From NCBI RefSeq assembly GCF_002078875.1, contig NC_034409.1, positions 105,691,250-105,755,249 on the forward strand: a stretch of DNA of 64,000 nt. Direction: 5' to 3'. A model generated the notes under the pieces. It had not been told where the DNA came from, made no database searches, and was given only the letters and a program-made list of their open reading frames with translations. Shown here one piece after another: positions 35,576-47,852 of this stretch (its first letter is position 1; every line of letters begins with the position of its first letter). The translations under genes were made by a program, and so were the position numbers. The stretch comes from Numida meleagris (lineage: Eukaryota; Chordata; Aves; Galliformes; Numididae).

Positions 35576-38277
35576 AAATCAAGGAACAACTGAACTCATT
35601 AATTACTTAAAATAGCACAGTTATACTTCAGTAAAGAAAAATTACTCTAGCCTACATTATTATGATATACATAACATTTACCCACTTGCTTTACATAAAC
35701 TTTGTTTTGAATGTAGCAGTTATTTTTCTGGCACTTGGCCTGGAACAAATTATGAAGTAAAACCACTTAGCAGAAACACGTACAAATTTAGATTGACACA
35801 TGCAACCTTAAAAATGCAGACTTCTGCTTAGAGAGTGAACAGCCTGAAGAAGCTGAAAGATCGACAGAACGTAGACTGGTCAGTCAGCTGGTCCTGATTT
35901 CTTTTTCCATGCACGCTACACATTTCTTATGGGTAGCACCTTGGTATAAAGCAGTCTCTAAAACTCAGCAAGGTCTCAACAGTTTTAGTAAACTGGACAT
36001 TCCCTCTGAATCCTTTCTGTTTAATGGTTATGCTGCCAATCAGTTTTTCAGGCTCTCTCTGGCTATTTGGAGCATGAGAATTCCAAAGTCATTGATGATG
36101 GCAATGGAGGGGCTAGATATGTGAGCTCCTGCAGTGAAGGCTAACTGTGGCAGTGCCAAAGCCCTGTAAAATAGCTATCAGGCATCTTGGGGGTCAAAGG
36201 AAAACAACTTGATCTGTAACCACTAAGTCACCTTCGAACCACCAGTGGTTCTGGTGGCTTGGTAGCAGCAGATACACTCAGAAGTCCCTTGAGCTGATGA
36301 CATCCCTTTGCTCAACATTAACCGGCATGGAGGAGTCTCCAGGTGGCATTGTCTGTAGCTGGCTCACCAATATACTGAGGTCTTGAATTGGTGTGATGTG
36401 CCTGGATTCTTTCTGCCGGGTCCAAAAGCGAATTGCTGTCATGAAGTCCGGACAAATACATGTTGGAAAGGAAAGGAAGAATACATAATTTCCTCCCTCA
36501 GCATTCCTGTTCTCACATTTCCCTCCACCTAAGACTTTATCTCTTCTGCTCATCTTGGAGAAACCACACGGACGAAGAAAACAGGATACTTTGTCAAGAG
36601 CAGGATTTGACTGTTAATCAGCAAAATAAATGAACCTATAAAACTCATGTAACCTTTCAGTACATAAAGTAAAACTGCCTCGGTGGTGACAGTTTAATTC
36701 TAACTACTTTCTGCCAAAGATTCATTCAGTGTATGAATATACAGGCTGTGCAAAGGCGCAGTATATGCCCCTTCTTTCCTCCTTTTGAGACACCTCTTTC
36801 AATGCACATAGTTCAAGATAAATCAGAACTTAAAGGAGATATTTATGATCTCCAGAACTCAATAAACTGCATTTACACTTAACAGCACTTTGGCTCTTTC
36901 TGCGCTGAAAAGACCATAAGACCTCATGTATAGTTGTATAAATAAATGAGTATATGAAATTTAGTAACAGGAGCTCTTGTGACTCATAGGAGTCTTTGGA
37001 AAAATCCCCACTAATCTATTAATAATAAAGAATCTGTAATGCTAAAATTGCAAACCCCAGCACGTCCCCTCTTCTTAGCATACCAGAGAGATTTTTTTTT
37101 CTCGTAACAGTAGCATATTCAAGACAGCATAGGCTTGACACAAGCCTAGCTCAAATTCTGCAACCGGATGCCTAGAATTAAGAGCATTCCCATGCAAGAT
37201 GTTGGATATTCAGCAAAACTCTCAGCTCAATGGAAAAAGCTAATATTTGTAAATGAGGTAAGTCTGACTGTGCCAAGTACAATCAGTGAATGTAGAATTC
37301 CTTCTGATAATGGACTGCATATCAAATTGTCTTCATTTCTTTCTGCTTCCCAATTAAAAATTCAGAGTACAACAAAAAGGTATTGAAGTACAGAAGATAC
37401 TAGGCAGGAAAGCTGGAACACCTGGCACAGACAAAAGTCTGTTGCTGCTAGTTTGATACCAAACATTCAAGTAAGAAATAATTTACAGTATTAACATTTT
37501 AGACATTAGGTTTCAGAATTATACCCCACGGATAAATCAAGTGCTGTCTGCTTCGAAGATTTTTTTCCCATGCTCTCTACAGAGATAGAGATGTTGCTGA
37601 CTGGTTACAGTCACTTTGACTACATTTCAATGTTTTCTTCATAGGCACTGTGTCTAGGGACTTAAAGTTGGGATCAAGCAGCACAACCCTGCTACATGGG
37701 GTGATTTCTGGAGCAAACTACACAACCAAGATATCCAGCAGCTCACAGAGCTCTGTGCCCCAAATGGCGCAGCTGGCAACCCAAGCACTTTAGTAGAGAA
37801 AATCTGCAATTCTGTCATACATCGCACATTCTTTATTAAACTGCCTGTCCTCCATTCTTGAGCACAGATGAGACCATTCCTTCTTGCCTGGACAGCCCCT
37901 CATATTTACAGGTACCTAAACTGGACAAATAATATGACAGGAAAAATACACATAATATTTCAGCAATGATTAAAAGAACAGTGCTGTGACTGGGAGACCT
38001 AAATTCCTTTCTTCTTTTCCTTATTGGTCTTTATGTATGTTTTATTTTTATACAGTGCTTCAGGCATCACTTAACAAATGATAATCTCCTCAGATACAGT
38101 CACAGTACAATAAACAAAGCTAGGTGGAGAAGATCCATTTACCACGGAAAATGCTGTGGCTCCATATTTAGCCCAAAACAATGAGACGTGAGATATCACA
38201 CTGAGTGTATATGAGTGTCTCTTGACCTTTTCTTCCATCAGCTTAGAAATCATTGCCCACTTTTCCCCCAGTTTAAC

Positions 38278-38345
38278 AGAATCATAGAGTCACAGAATGG
38301 TTTGAGATGGAAGGGACATCAAAGCCCACCCAGTTCCAAACCTCT
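38278..38345 (-). mobile_element. CR1 LINE 3' tip, reverse orientation
   Basis: AGAATCATAGAGTCACAGAA followed by TGGTTTGAGATGGAAGGGAC and ATCAAAGCCCACCCAGTTCC. Only about 70 bp of the 3' end are recognisable. Confidence 0.85.
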
Positions 38346-40949
38346 GCAGTGTGCAGAGTGGGCTGCTTGACAGCTTGAAAATGCTGCATTTCTTAAAGAG
38401 TGAGAGAAGCAAGCAGCTTCAGTGTCAGGGAGACACTGCTAGTGCCTCCACCAAGGGGAAAACTAAAAGAGGGCATCCTTCATTAGGCATCAGAGAGCCC
38501 ACCGTGGGCAGCTCCGCTGCAGGGGGCTGCTTTGCACTCAGAGGTGACTGGTAGACACTGCAAAAAAACAATTTTGTCCCTGTGAGAAGAACTTCCCCTT
38601 TCTGCACCCACAGCCCTCCCACCAGCTGGGGCATATGCTTTCTAAGTTACAGCACCGTGCAGCCACATCAGCGCTACCCCCGTGTTCTTTCGTTGTCACC
38701 CACAGGCTCACCTGTGCTCTAGTTACCCCACTAGGCTGACAGATTGCCAAAGCCACATCTCAGAGGAAAGTCCTGGTCCAACACACGTGTTATGTTAGTC
38801 TCAGAAGCAGTGCTTGCTTCCTCAACGTGACATCTGTCAGCAGTACTTTTCCCTTCTGCAAATGTCCGCACCCTGTATCTGAATGAAAGCCTGCAGCTTC
38901 CTGTCACTGTACTCTGGAGATGAAAAAAACCCTTGCTGACTGCCATGGATGTTCCCGATTTGACACAGAGTTGTTAAAACATCACCAATTCATTCAAGCA
39001 GGAAAGACAGTCACATCCAAAGAGACAGTGCTTTGGCAAGGTGCTAGATCCACTCAGGCATCTCTGCAGTATCAAAACACAGAGATTTTGCCATGTTAAC
39101 AACAAAAGCCAAAGAAAGGTGTGAATTTCTTGGAGAATGTTAGGCTCCAGTTGTCCTGACAGACAGATTCTTGATTTCTACCTAAATCTCAGTAGGAGAA
39201 GTGTTCCACATTGAATGCAAGTACCCTTTTGCCTAAAGATCAGGGTACCGATGCACAGATGTTTACATCTTTTTCATGGGATAAAGCCAGTTTTTGTGAC
39301 AACTTTACTTAATATTGTCCTCACTAGAGCTTATGAAGAAAAATACTAAGCTAGGGGTCATTTATAGTCAGAATAAAATAGGTATCTTAAGTGAGGCTGT
39401 ATGTGAAATAAAATGCTCCTCAGTGAGAATATGGTTGGCAGAAGTGAACCTTAAGAAAATGGGAACTGTTTGCAGCTAAATAATATGTTTGCATTTGAAC
39501 CAGAAGGGAAAGAATGAATTTATATTCAGATGACCTGAAATACTTTCAACTTACACATAAATGTGATAGCTCTATTAATACAGAAGTTTCCTTTTAAATG
39601 GGAATTATATAGAAACCAATTGAAAGCTACTATTGTTTCAGTGGTGGCAGGGAGGTTAACATACTACCTAATCCACAGGGTAACCACCTTTTCTCTCACA
39701 AAAACCTCTTGACAAAGGAATAAATTACAGATGTCTACTTTTCAGCCTAAAGAAGAAGTTTGAGCAACTATGAAGTAGAAAATAGCCAGAGAGAATTATG
39801 ACCAAATGCCACATATTAAAAAGTTTTCCACATGTGGCACAGAAAGAAACAGTTCACTGCAATTGTCTGCTTAACAGGTTGAGCCTCTATCCAACTGGTA
39901 GCAATCAGGCAGGACACTAGAGTGGGCAGGAAATCTAAAATTAGGTTTTACTACCTATAATGGAGGATTTATGGGATAATTTAATTGGCAGTCTTGGGAC
40001 TGAAACCCAAGGTGGGGAACAAAAACATCTTTCTGGATATACTTACTTTATGAACCCTTCCTGTAGTGGGCTGAAAAATAAAAGCACTGGGGAAATAACC
40101 CAGAGACGTAATATCCCTTTCTAGTGTGAAGCGGGCGATGCACAAGCATGCCTGTCGGTGTGGGTGTGCGGTTGTGGGGGTAACCAGAGATAGCAGGAAG
40201 TTGTGCATTGGCACAAACTGATTTTTCTTCTTTTCAGGAGATTCTCCCATGAATGGCTTCTTGTAGTGAAACGTATCTCCACTATGCAAGGGACAAAAAT
40301 CAGTCCCAGTGTAAACAGAAGGCTGTAATTCACTCCAATGCTCTTCTGACATCTCAGAGGATAAGAGCACAACACAAACAGTTTATTAATGGCAGCAGAC
40401 TGAACTTGGCTTTGTGTTCACTCACTCCAGGACAGCCATTGCCGTCTGCAACATTCACTGAGCCACTTGTGTTTCTATTTCCCCATGGCCCGTCTGTGCT
40501 CACACAGACCTGAGGTTAAACCTCAGTGAAAAAGAGGAACATTTTCTTGCCCTTTCCCTCCTTGCTGGGAGACCCTTTAAAGGGTTAAAATGTAGTTCCC
40601 GGCTGGATTAAAGGGTTGTGCAGCTGAGCAGGGGTAACAGGATCCCTCCTCCATCCCCATGTGGGTTCCAATGATGTCAGCACGTGCTACTGATGCATTT
40701 TCCATGGCTTATTACATTTATTATACAGACCTGATGGCAGCTTGGGAGGTTGGTGAGGGGAGCACAGGCACTGTCCTCTGTCACCCAGCGAGCAGGGATG
40801 CACTTCCAGGTGCTCCTGGCAGGTGACCTCATTATTGCACCAGAGCTTGCTGCTGTAAGGTGCTACAAACACCGATGAGATGCTCAGTAGCTCTGGATCC
40901 TCAGCTCAAAAACTGACAGACACAAGGTACTGACCTGCATTAGTATCAC

Positions 40950-41125
40950 AGGATCACAGAATCACAGGGGTTGGAAGGGGCCTCAAGAGATCATCAAGTC
41001 CAACGCCCCTGCTAAAGCAGATACCCTACGCAGGTAGGCATCCTGACAGGTCTTGGATATCTCCACAGAAGGAGACTGCACAACTTCTCTGGGCAGCCTT
41101 ACCATAAAGAAGATCTTCCAGGGGA
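40950..41125 (-). mobile_element. CR1 LINE 3' fragment with an internal deletion, reverse orientation
   Basis: CAGAATCACAGGGGTTGGAA, AGATCATCAAGTCCAACGCC, GGTCTTGGATATCTCCACAG and TTCTCTGGGCAGCCTTACCA. At about 41100 the sequence jumps from the GGGCAGCCT block to ATAAAGAAGATCTTCC, skipping the GTTCCAGTG segment, so a short stretch is deleted. Confidence 0.9.
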
Positions 41126-44100
41126 GAATGAGAGCTGCCAACCCCTTGTAGAGCACATCTTCTAATTCTTTTTAACGCCATGACCATATCTGCTCACAAT
41201 TTTAGTCCTGCTGATGTTCCTTTTTTTCTTTTTCTTTTCTTTTGGTAAACCTAATATTGTTTAAAAATAACAGTCAGTCACCTCTACTCCCAGTGCTCAG
41301 AGCCAAGAGCTACCTAATTCAGTGTAATTGGATCTCCACTGCAGACCTTTATGAATACACTATGGCATTTGGCAACTGCTTTTATCTTTAAAACCCATAC
41401 ATGGTCATAGTCTATTTGACAGTGACAAGTTCTGAGAGGACGACAGAAGAACATGCTTTAATACTATTACCTCTAACTTATTGCTGGAAGTGTCAAAAGG
41501 AAATGTAAACAATCAAGTCTGTTAAGCAGTCCTGGATTATTATTTTTAGAATAGCAATGACATCAAGTTATAAGCCATCATAAATTTAAAACATGCATTC
41601 CCATTTATTTCAGAAAGTGACATGCAGGAATAGACTGAAAAATTCCAAGGCTGTCTCAAGAATTTCTCTCTCAGCACTTTTCAGACTTGATTGGTATGAA
41701 ATGAAAAATCCCAGAAACAAGGGAAAAATAACAGATTCCAAAAATCAATCTTTGCAAGAGCTCTGCTGATAGTCAATAAGTCTACAGTAAAATTGGTCAG
41801 GCCATTTGGAAAACAGCCCATTGAAAAGGCTACAACACCTCCAGAAAATATGTCTAAGTAGATCTAAGTGTGGCAATTTCAAGTGTAAGATGATGTTTTT
41901 ACCATTTTACTTTTTCCCTCTCTCCCATTTTTTGAACGCTAACATCAATCATCTTTCATCGCTTCCTTTTTATATCACTTCCCTAATCCTTTTTCTACTA
42001 AAGTGAATGAGAAAAATCTCATTGCCATCAACAGCAACAACTTTCTGCAGTTATTAAGCTACTTACTCTCCTTCACAGAAAGGACCACCACAGAGTCTGA
42101 CATAGGCAGACTTACAAGTCATTGTCACAGCTAAGATACAGTTGATAGGTCATCAGGTTTCGTATGATACTGAAAATTTCCTTTGCAGCAGAATATTTAA
42201 TTTACTTTATATTTGAATGCTTCTTCCATAAACTTTTTCCCACGGCTCACTTTTTTTCCAGTATTGGGGCTAATACAATTACATTGCAGTAAAGAAGAAA
42301 ACCTTTGTGTCTTATGTGTGGCATCTTCGTTGCCTAAACTATATATGTGAGAAGTTTATAGACCTTGTCAGATTCAGAGTGTGGTGCATTACGCCCTCCT
42401 TCATGTAAGCGCAGCCTACATCTATAAGTTGCCTTTTCATGGGAATACTGTTCAGAGAGCATTTCCATAAAAATTCACCTTGGCACAGTTCTGTTTCTCT
42501 TGTCATTTCCCCAGCTGTGTTCCTTCTTTGATTGATTTTCATTTTGAATGTGGCACAACAGTCATTTTAATGAGGGGAGTGGGACAAACTTTCCATTTTT
42601 ACATAAGAGCAACATCTCAGTGTATATGACCCCACAAAGCATCAGTAAAACTTCGTTACAGAGACAGTCTGAGAGGACACTTCCACCTCCAGTTGCCCTG
42701 ACTAAGGACAAGGCTAGAATAGAGCACACTGAGTCCTGAACTTAGCTTTCGGGAGAGAGGACACCAAATCTTCCCCAGGGTTTGCTCCAGTCCTGGCTGA
42801 AGTTGTTGGGAGTCCTTCTACCAACTTGAGCAGGGGACTCAGTCCAGCCTGCTTTGTTCAGGGGAAGAAGGTGTTCAGAAGAAGGGGAAGGGGTCATCCT
42901 CAAAGAAGCGAGCCGCTGGCACTGATGGATAAGTTCGCTGAGGCCATACCATCACCCCTGACACTGCTACTGAGCCACCACGTCCCACTAGTGCCCTGGG
43001 GAGACCTAAAATCTTTTGTTTCCTTCACCAGCTCACAGAACTCAGACTGAGATTCAACCACATAGGAAAACCCAACTTGTCTTGCAGCAGGCAGTGCTGG
43101 AGGAAGACAGACAGGATCAAGGGCTGTCCAAATGAACCTGCCTAGCCCCGCACCACTACTGGAGGAAGGTGTGACACAGACTTGCTCACCCCAGTGAGGC
43201 TCCCAGCACCACACTAAGGTCAATCAAAATGCTGTCCCCTCTGCTGCAGCCACCCAGCTACGCGTCACAGAGCTCCAGCATGCTCAAAGGGCATTCTGAC
43301 CATGCTTCCCAAACACAAATATGAAATTATTATTTTAAATGATGGGTTTCATATTCGCTGAAGCATTCACCCTACACTGAGGCTGAAAATGGACAGTCTG
43401 TGGTCTCTTTAAAGAAGTTGTTTTTATCCATTCGGAACCAAAGTGGTAAACCACTAATGGCATAAGCATTTTTCTCATTATCAGTTACAATGTTAATGAT
43501 TCCTATTTAAGCAAGAAGTATTTTGAAACAACTTAGACTTGCATATTCAGTTATTAGACCTCAGACTGTTTATTGTGTCTTCTCTTGAGAATGTTCTTTT
43601 ATGATGTTAAATGGAAGAGGCACTTTCAAAACCATACAGTAATTTGCATCAGTAAACACTTTCAGGAACTTGTTGCTATAGCATCTTAAGACTGGCTCAT
43701 TTTCCAGATCCCTTGCATGAAAGTTTAGTGCATTCCAGTGCTCAGGTCTGATTGAGAATAGCTAACTGATCGATTGAATCTGTGGTCTATCAGCTGAAGA
43801 AAAGGCAGACTTTAATCCCAGTGCTAGCACTGGACTTTGCTTTGCAGTGCAAATTACTCTACCTGCTCTCAGAAAACACTGACTGAAACAAAGGGCTTCA
43901 ATTGGTTTGTGCTAATCCTCCTGCCACAACATGGCGTTAAGTCATCTCTCCATCTCCAAGAGCCCACAGCCACCTAGATGTAGACCAGAATGGGCCATCG
44001 AGGTTATTTTCACACAAGAAGCATAAGGGTCTTTTGTTTGCTGCCCTTTTTTCCTCAAACCTCATCCCAGTGCTTCTGCTGAGAAAGATGGAGGCACCAT

Positions 44101-46509
44101 CATAGCTAAAGAATGACTCTCAAGGAGAAGTGTCCAGGGTTGAGATGGGAATAGACAAGTTAGGAGGAGTAGAAAGCAAAGCACAAAGGCTCTGGCACCT
44201 AGAAATTAAGCACATTCATAAAACAACAGCCCAACATTTTGAAAAGTATTGAGCACGTATCATAAAGTGGTTGCCAAAGGGTTGCTGTCATCTCCAGGAA
44301 AAGCAAACATGCCACAGATATTTCCTGTGCACACTGATCCTGGGGGAACAGTAAAAGTTGGTTATTGCACAGAGCTACTCTAAATGTTCTCACTTTCATA
44401 ATACACAAGTGTTTTCTCACTGCATCCATTTTTGTTCAAACCCATTGGTGGGCAGCATACCTAACTCAGCTTTTGTTTAAGTTCTTATGTTCTTCCAAGG
44501 TAATTGGCCCTATGGGACTTTAATCTAAATGGAGTGTATCTTTGTAGGGACCTTGTAGAGGTATTTCTAAAGTTTAATGGTCTCCTGAATTACTACTTTC
44601 CTCCCACTGTGAAGGAAATGGGCTTGCCGCCGTCCGTTTCCCTGTAGCATTCATTACTGCTAGCAACATGGATGTAGAAGCAGCATCCCTTAGCACATCT
44701 TGTGCCTCAAAAACCCGAGAAAGAAGAGACAAAGCATTCATCGTCTTTAGTGGGAGAAGACTTGCTCCACATCAGTCTGATCAAGAAAAAGTTCCCCTTT
44801 CATGCTATTACTCAAGGTCCATCCATTCAGGCTCAAAATGGGAGACTAAAGCAATTACATCTTAGCACAGCCTGCTGACACAGGGCAGCTTGGTGACATG
44901 GGCACAAGTGTTCTAGTGGTGTGAGAATGTGGATCTGTCTCTGTGGGGTTATTTCTGCCTTTCTTGTGCAACCATTTCTCAGACCACTTTTTAATGTCTT
45001 CCAGACCACCAGCAGCCCACAGACCATATGTTGAGTAGCACTGCCGTAGACTAACCGGTTAATGAGTTATTCTCACAGCCTGCAATAAGGCTTCCCTGAG
45101 GAGCTGGTAGACATCTAGTTGCCTGCCAGCATAGTTGAGAACCAGCTCTCAACTGCTGTCAATACCTAATTTAAAATGCTTGTAATTTTAACAGTACAAC
45201 AGTAACTTCTTGTTTACCTAAAAGCTGAGTTCTTCATTCATTCCTCCTTCCCCCAGGCAAACAACAGCACACACCAAAAGAGGGGACAGTTTTAAAAAAT
45301 GTAGGTAGACCTTCAGTCTGCAGCATTTAAGAGACATTCAGGTATGGCAGAGCTGACCCTGGCTCAACACCAGCTGAACCCCTCTGCAGTATCCCATGAG
45401 CAGAAACAGAGAGATCCTGGGCACTGAGATGCAACATCTGTGCTCAGTCCATGATGGAAATCAAATCAATGGGCTTTATCAAGTACAAGTTCTACTCAAA
45501 AACAACAGTTTAAAGTTTCCCCATGGTATCTTCAGCTCCATACCAGACAATGTGAGCAGGGCTGAGGAGGGAAGTCCATCTTCACATCCATTTACTGTAT
45601 CAGGCTAGTGACAATCTCACATGTCCCAAGGCTGTGGTGGTTTTCCTCCCTGAGACATAACCTGTTTCACTGCAAGACAAGGAATGGATGCATAAAAGCT
45701 GACGTGCTTTGGCTGTAAATGTCATCATATCCAAAGCACCATTCAAATTTTAAATAGAAAAATTAGGATTCCCCTGCAATAAGAAGCTGCTTGGTCCCGT
45801 GAGGAATTAAATTAGGAAATCTTGACAGCAAATCTTCACTGAATCCTTGCTGCTAAGGGACTGAGCAGGAGATAAGCAGGTGTATGACCCAAGTCTCCAC
45901 ATCCAGAGAAAGTGGAAATGCTCTGACTTTGCTCAAGGAAATTTTACCAAGAGGAGAAGCAGAGTCTGTTTCCTGTGCTAAAAAGACAGTGCCTTTAAAT
46001 TCTGTACTTTCCCCATCACAAGGAAAAACTACATGATTTCCCAGAACCAGTGGAAACATTAGGAAGAAACTGTTCATCTGTACAGTTCTGCACCTCCTGG
46101 AAGCCAACTGAGAAGCTTCAGCAAAGTTGATTTCATCCTTTGAACACCAATTCAGAACTTTCAGACTTTTTCATTACCTGTACTGGAGTGGAGGAGGAAG
46201 AACAATTTATAGGTTGGTGTTTTTTTCCATGTAAAACCAACTGAAAATGGTAAATAAGTTAAACATGCTTATTCCTTTTATTCAGGAGAGTTAACTGGTC
46301 CAAGGGAGAACAACAGGACTGACAAACATCCATAAAAACACATGTGGTGAAGTGCACCACCGGTTTCCAGTTTCGGTGGACCAGCCAGGCTCTAACTTCC
46401 TACCAGCCCATTAAAAATGAGAAAGGAGTTCAAAAATTCAGCCGCACATACTTAGCTGTGAGTGACCTTTTGTGAAATCCTTTGTCTCGCTAATTGTTTC
46501 CCTTCTTAC

Positions 46510-46838
46510 CCAGGGAGTACAGAGGAGAGCCGATGTCCCCTACAGCCCCGTGGGGCAGGTCCATAGCCGGCACAGAAGAGCTGAGCTCGATTAACTTCAC
46601 CAGCTTGGAGATGCTCTCATCTCACGTGCACATCAACAGCACCACTACAGGACCGCAGTTGCCAGAGATGATTTGTCACCTCGCAGGTCCGTAAACACTC
46701 CCAGCTTACGTCAGTGTGGTTTCAGGCACATTTTTAGCTCAGACCACTCATTCTGCACAGTCCAAAGGGAGCCCAGAGCCAGTGGTCAAAAGGAGCCTCA
46801 CTGTGCTCCACACAAGTTTACTGATCAGAAGTGTATGT
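46510..46838 (-). other. Candidate untranslated or alternative exon of ERG
   Basis: On the minus strand, a strong acceptor (CTCGCTTCCCTGCAG, AG at 46840-46839) and a strong donor (CCCTGG|GTAAGA, GT at 46509-46508) bound a 329 nt segment of higher GC than its flanks. It lies in the intron between the CpG-island first exons and the start-codon exon, in the same orientation. It has several ATGs. The last, at 46564, has G at -3 and +4 and reads MDLPHGAVGDIGSPLYSL before the donor, ending in phase 1; I do not recognise this peptide. The plus strand also has a good acceptor here (TTCTTACCCAG at 46513) and a 67-codon ORF, so a plus-strand transcript is an alternative. Confidence 0.35.
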
Positions 46839-47490
46839 CTGCAGGGAAGCGAGGATGCCAGAAATCAGAGCAGAAGGCTCGCCAGAATTCATCCAACCGT
46901 TCACAGACAGGAACTGGGAATCACACTTTTCCCCTACAAATGTTAAAACTATCCAAATCCAAATCCCCTCCCCACAAAACCCAAATGCCTTCTTTTTATT
47001 TTCCCTGGTGTTAAACATATGTTACATGTGCATTACAAAACTCGCACACAAATTGTGTTTTGAAGCAGGGACCAAAGTGCAGCAAACATCCTCACTCTCG
47101 CTCACATTTCTGCTTTCCAAGAGAAGTGCCAGAGAAAGTATTCTATTTTTGTAAGAGTTTAAAGGGCATGGTCAGAGAAGTGACTATGTAAAAATGGCAC
47201 CTTTTCATCCAGCAGATCTGTTCCCAGTGAGTATTCTGACTCATGTCTGCTTACTTCAGTGACCAAAATAGATTTTTACTACTTCTCACTCCTCTTTAGC
47301 CCTGCAGAAGCAACACAACGAGGAGGGAGGGATATAAATCCTACGCTGGACCAAAACCCACCAGGACTTGTGACCCACATATGAGGCACAGGGAGATGGG
47401 CTGGATGTGCCTGTGAGGGTGGTAGCACCACTGCCCATAGGTTTGCCTGTCCTATGCCATATGCAGTACATCACAGGGGTGCTGGTAATG

Positions 47491-47852
47491 AGAGGAGAGG
47501 AGAGGAGAGGAGAGGAGAGGAGAGGAGAGGAGGAGAGGGGAGGNNNNNNNNNNNNNNNNNNNNNNNNNNNNNNNNNNNNNNNNNNNNNNNNNNNNNNNNN
47601 NNNNNNNNNNNNNNNNNNNNNNNNNNNNNNNNNNNNNNNNNNNNNNNNNNNNNNNNNNNNNNNNNNNNNNNNNNNNNNNNNNNNNNNNNNNNNNNNNNNN
47701 NNNNNNNNNNNNNNNNNNNNNNNNNNNNNNNNNNNNNNNNNNNNNNNNNNNNNNNNNAGGAGAGGAGAGGAGAGGAGAGGAGAGGAGAGGAGGAGGAGGA
47801 GAGGAGGAGGAGGAGGAGAGGAGGAGGAGAGGAAGAGGAGGAGGAGGAAGAG
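47491..47852. repeat. Polypurine (AGGAG)n microsatellite around an assembly gap
   Basis: GGAGA/AGGAG pentamers start at 47491, run to the gap at 47543, resume at 47758 and degrade into AGG-type repeats up to about 47852. All purines are on the plus strand. The ORFs here are translated repeat and N and are not genes. Confidence 0.95.
47544..47757. other. Assembly gap (214 N) inside a microsatellite
   Basis: A run of N is flanked on both sides by the same AGGAG repeat, so the missing sequence is most likely more of that repeat, of uncertain true length. Confidence 0.99.

Larger units (their letters stand above)
20758..46509. other. Long ERG 5' intron
   Basis: About 26 kb holding CR1 copies at 23.3, 25.6, 28.2-29.6, 30.2, 33.6, 35.1, 38.3 and 41.0 kb, one ancient repeat and the YAATTAG cluster at 32.2 kb. 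The rest is unique AT-rich DNA. Several isolated splice-like signals occur but none makes a convincing coding exon. Confidence 0.6.

Noticed and set aside
38713..38790. CAG|GTGAGC donor on the minus strand
   Set aside because: No clean acceptor at a sensible distance and no coding frame; left as a cryptic site.
42826..43223. Overlapping ORFs of 74 (+) and 107 (-) codons in a GC-richer patch
   Set aside because: No family resemblance and no convincing splice sites around them. Could be conserved non-coding DNA but I see no direct sign.
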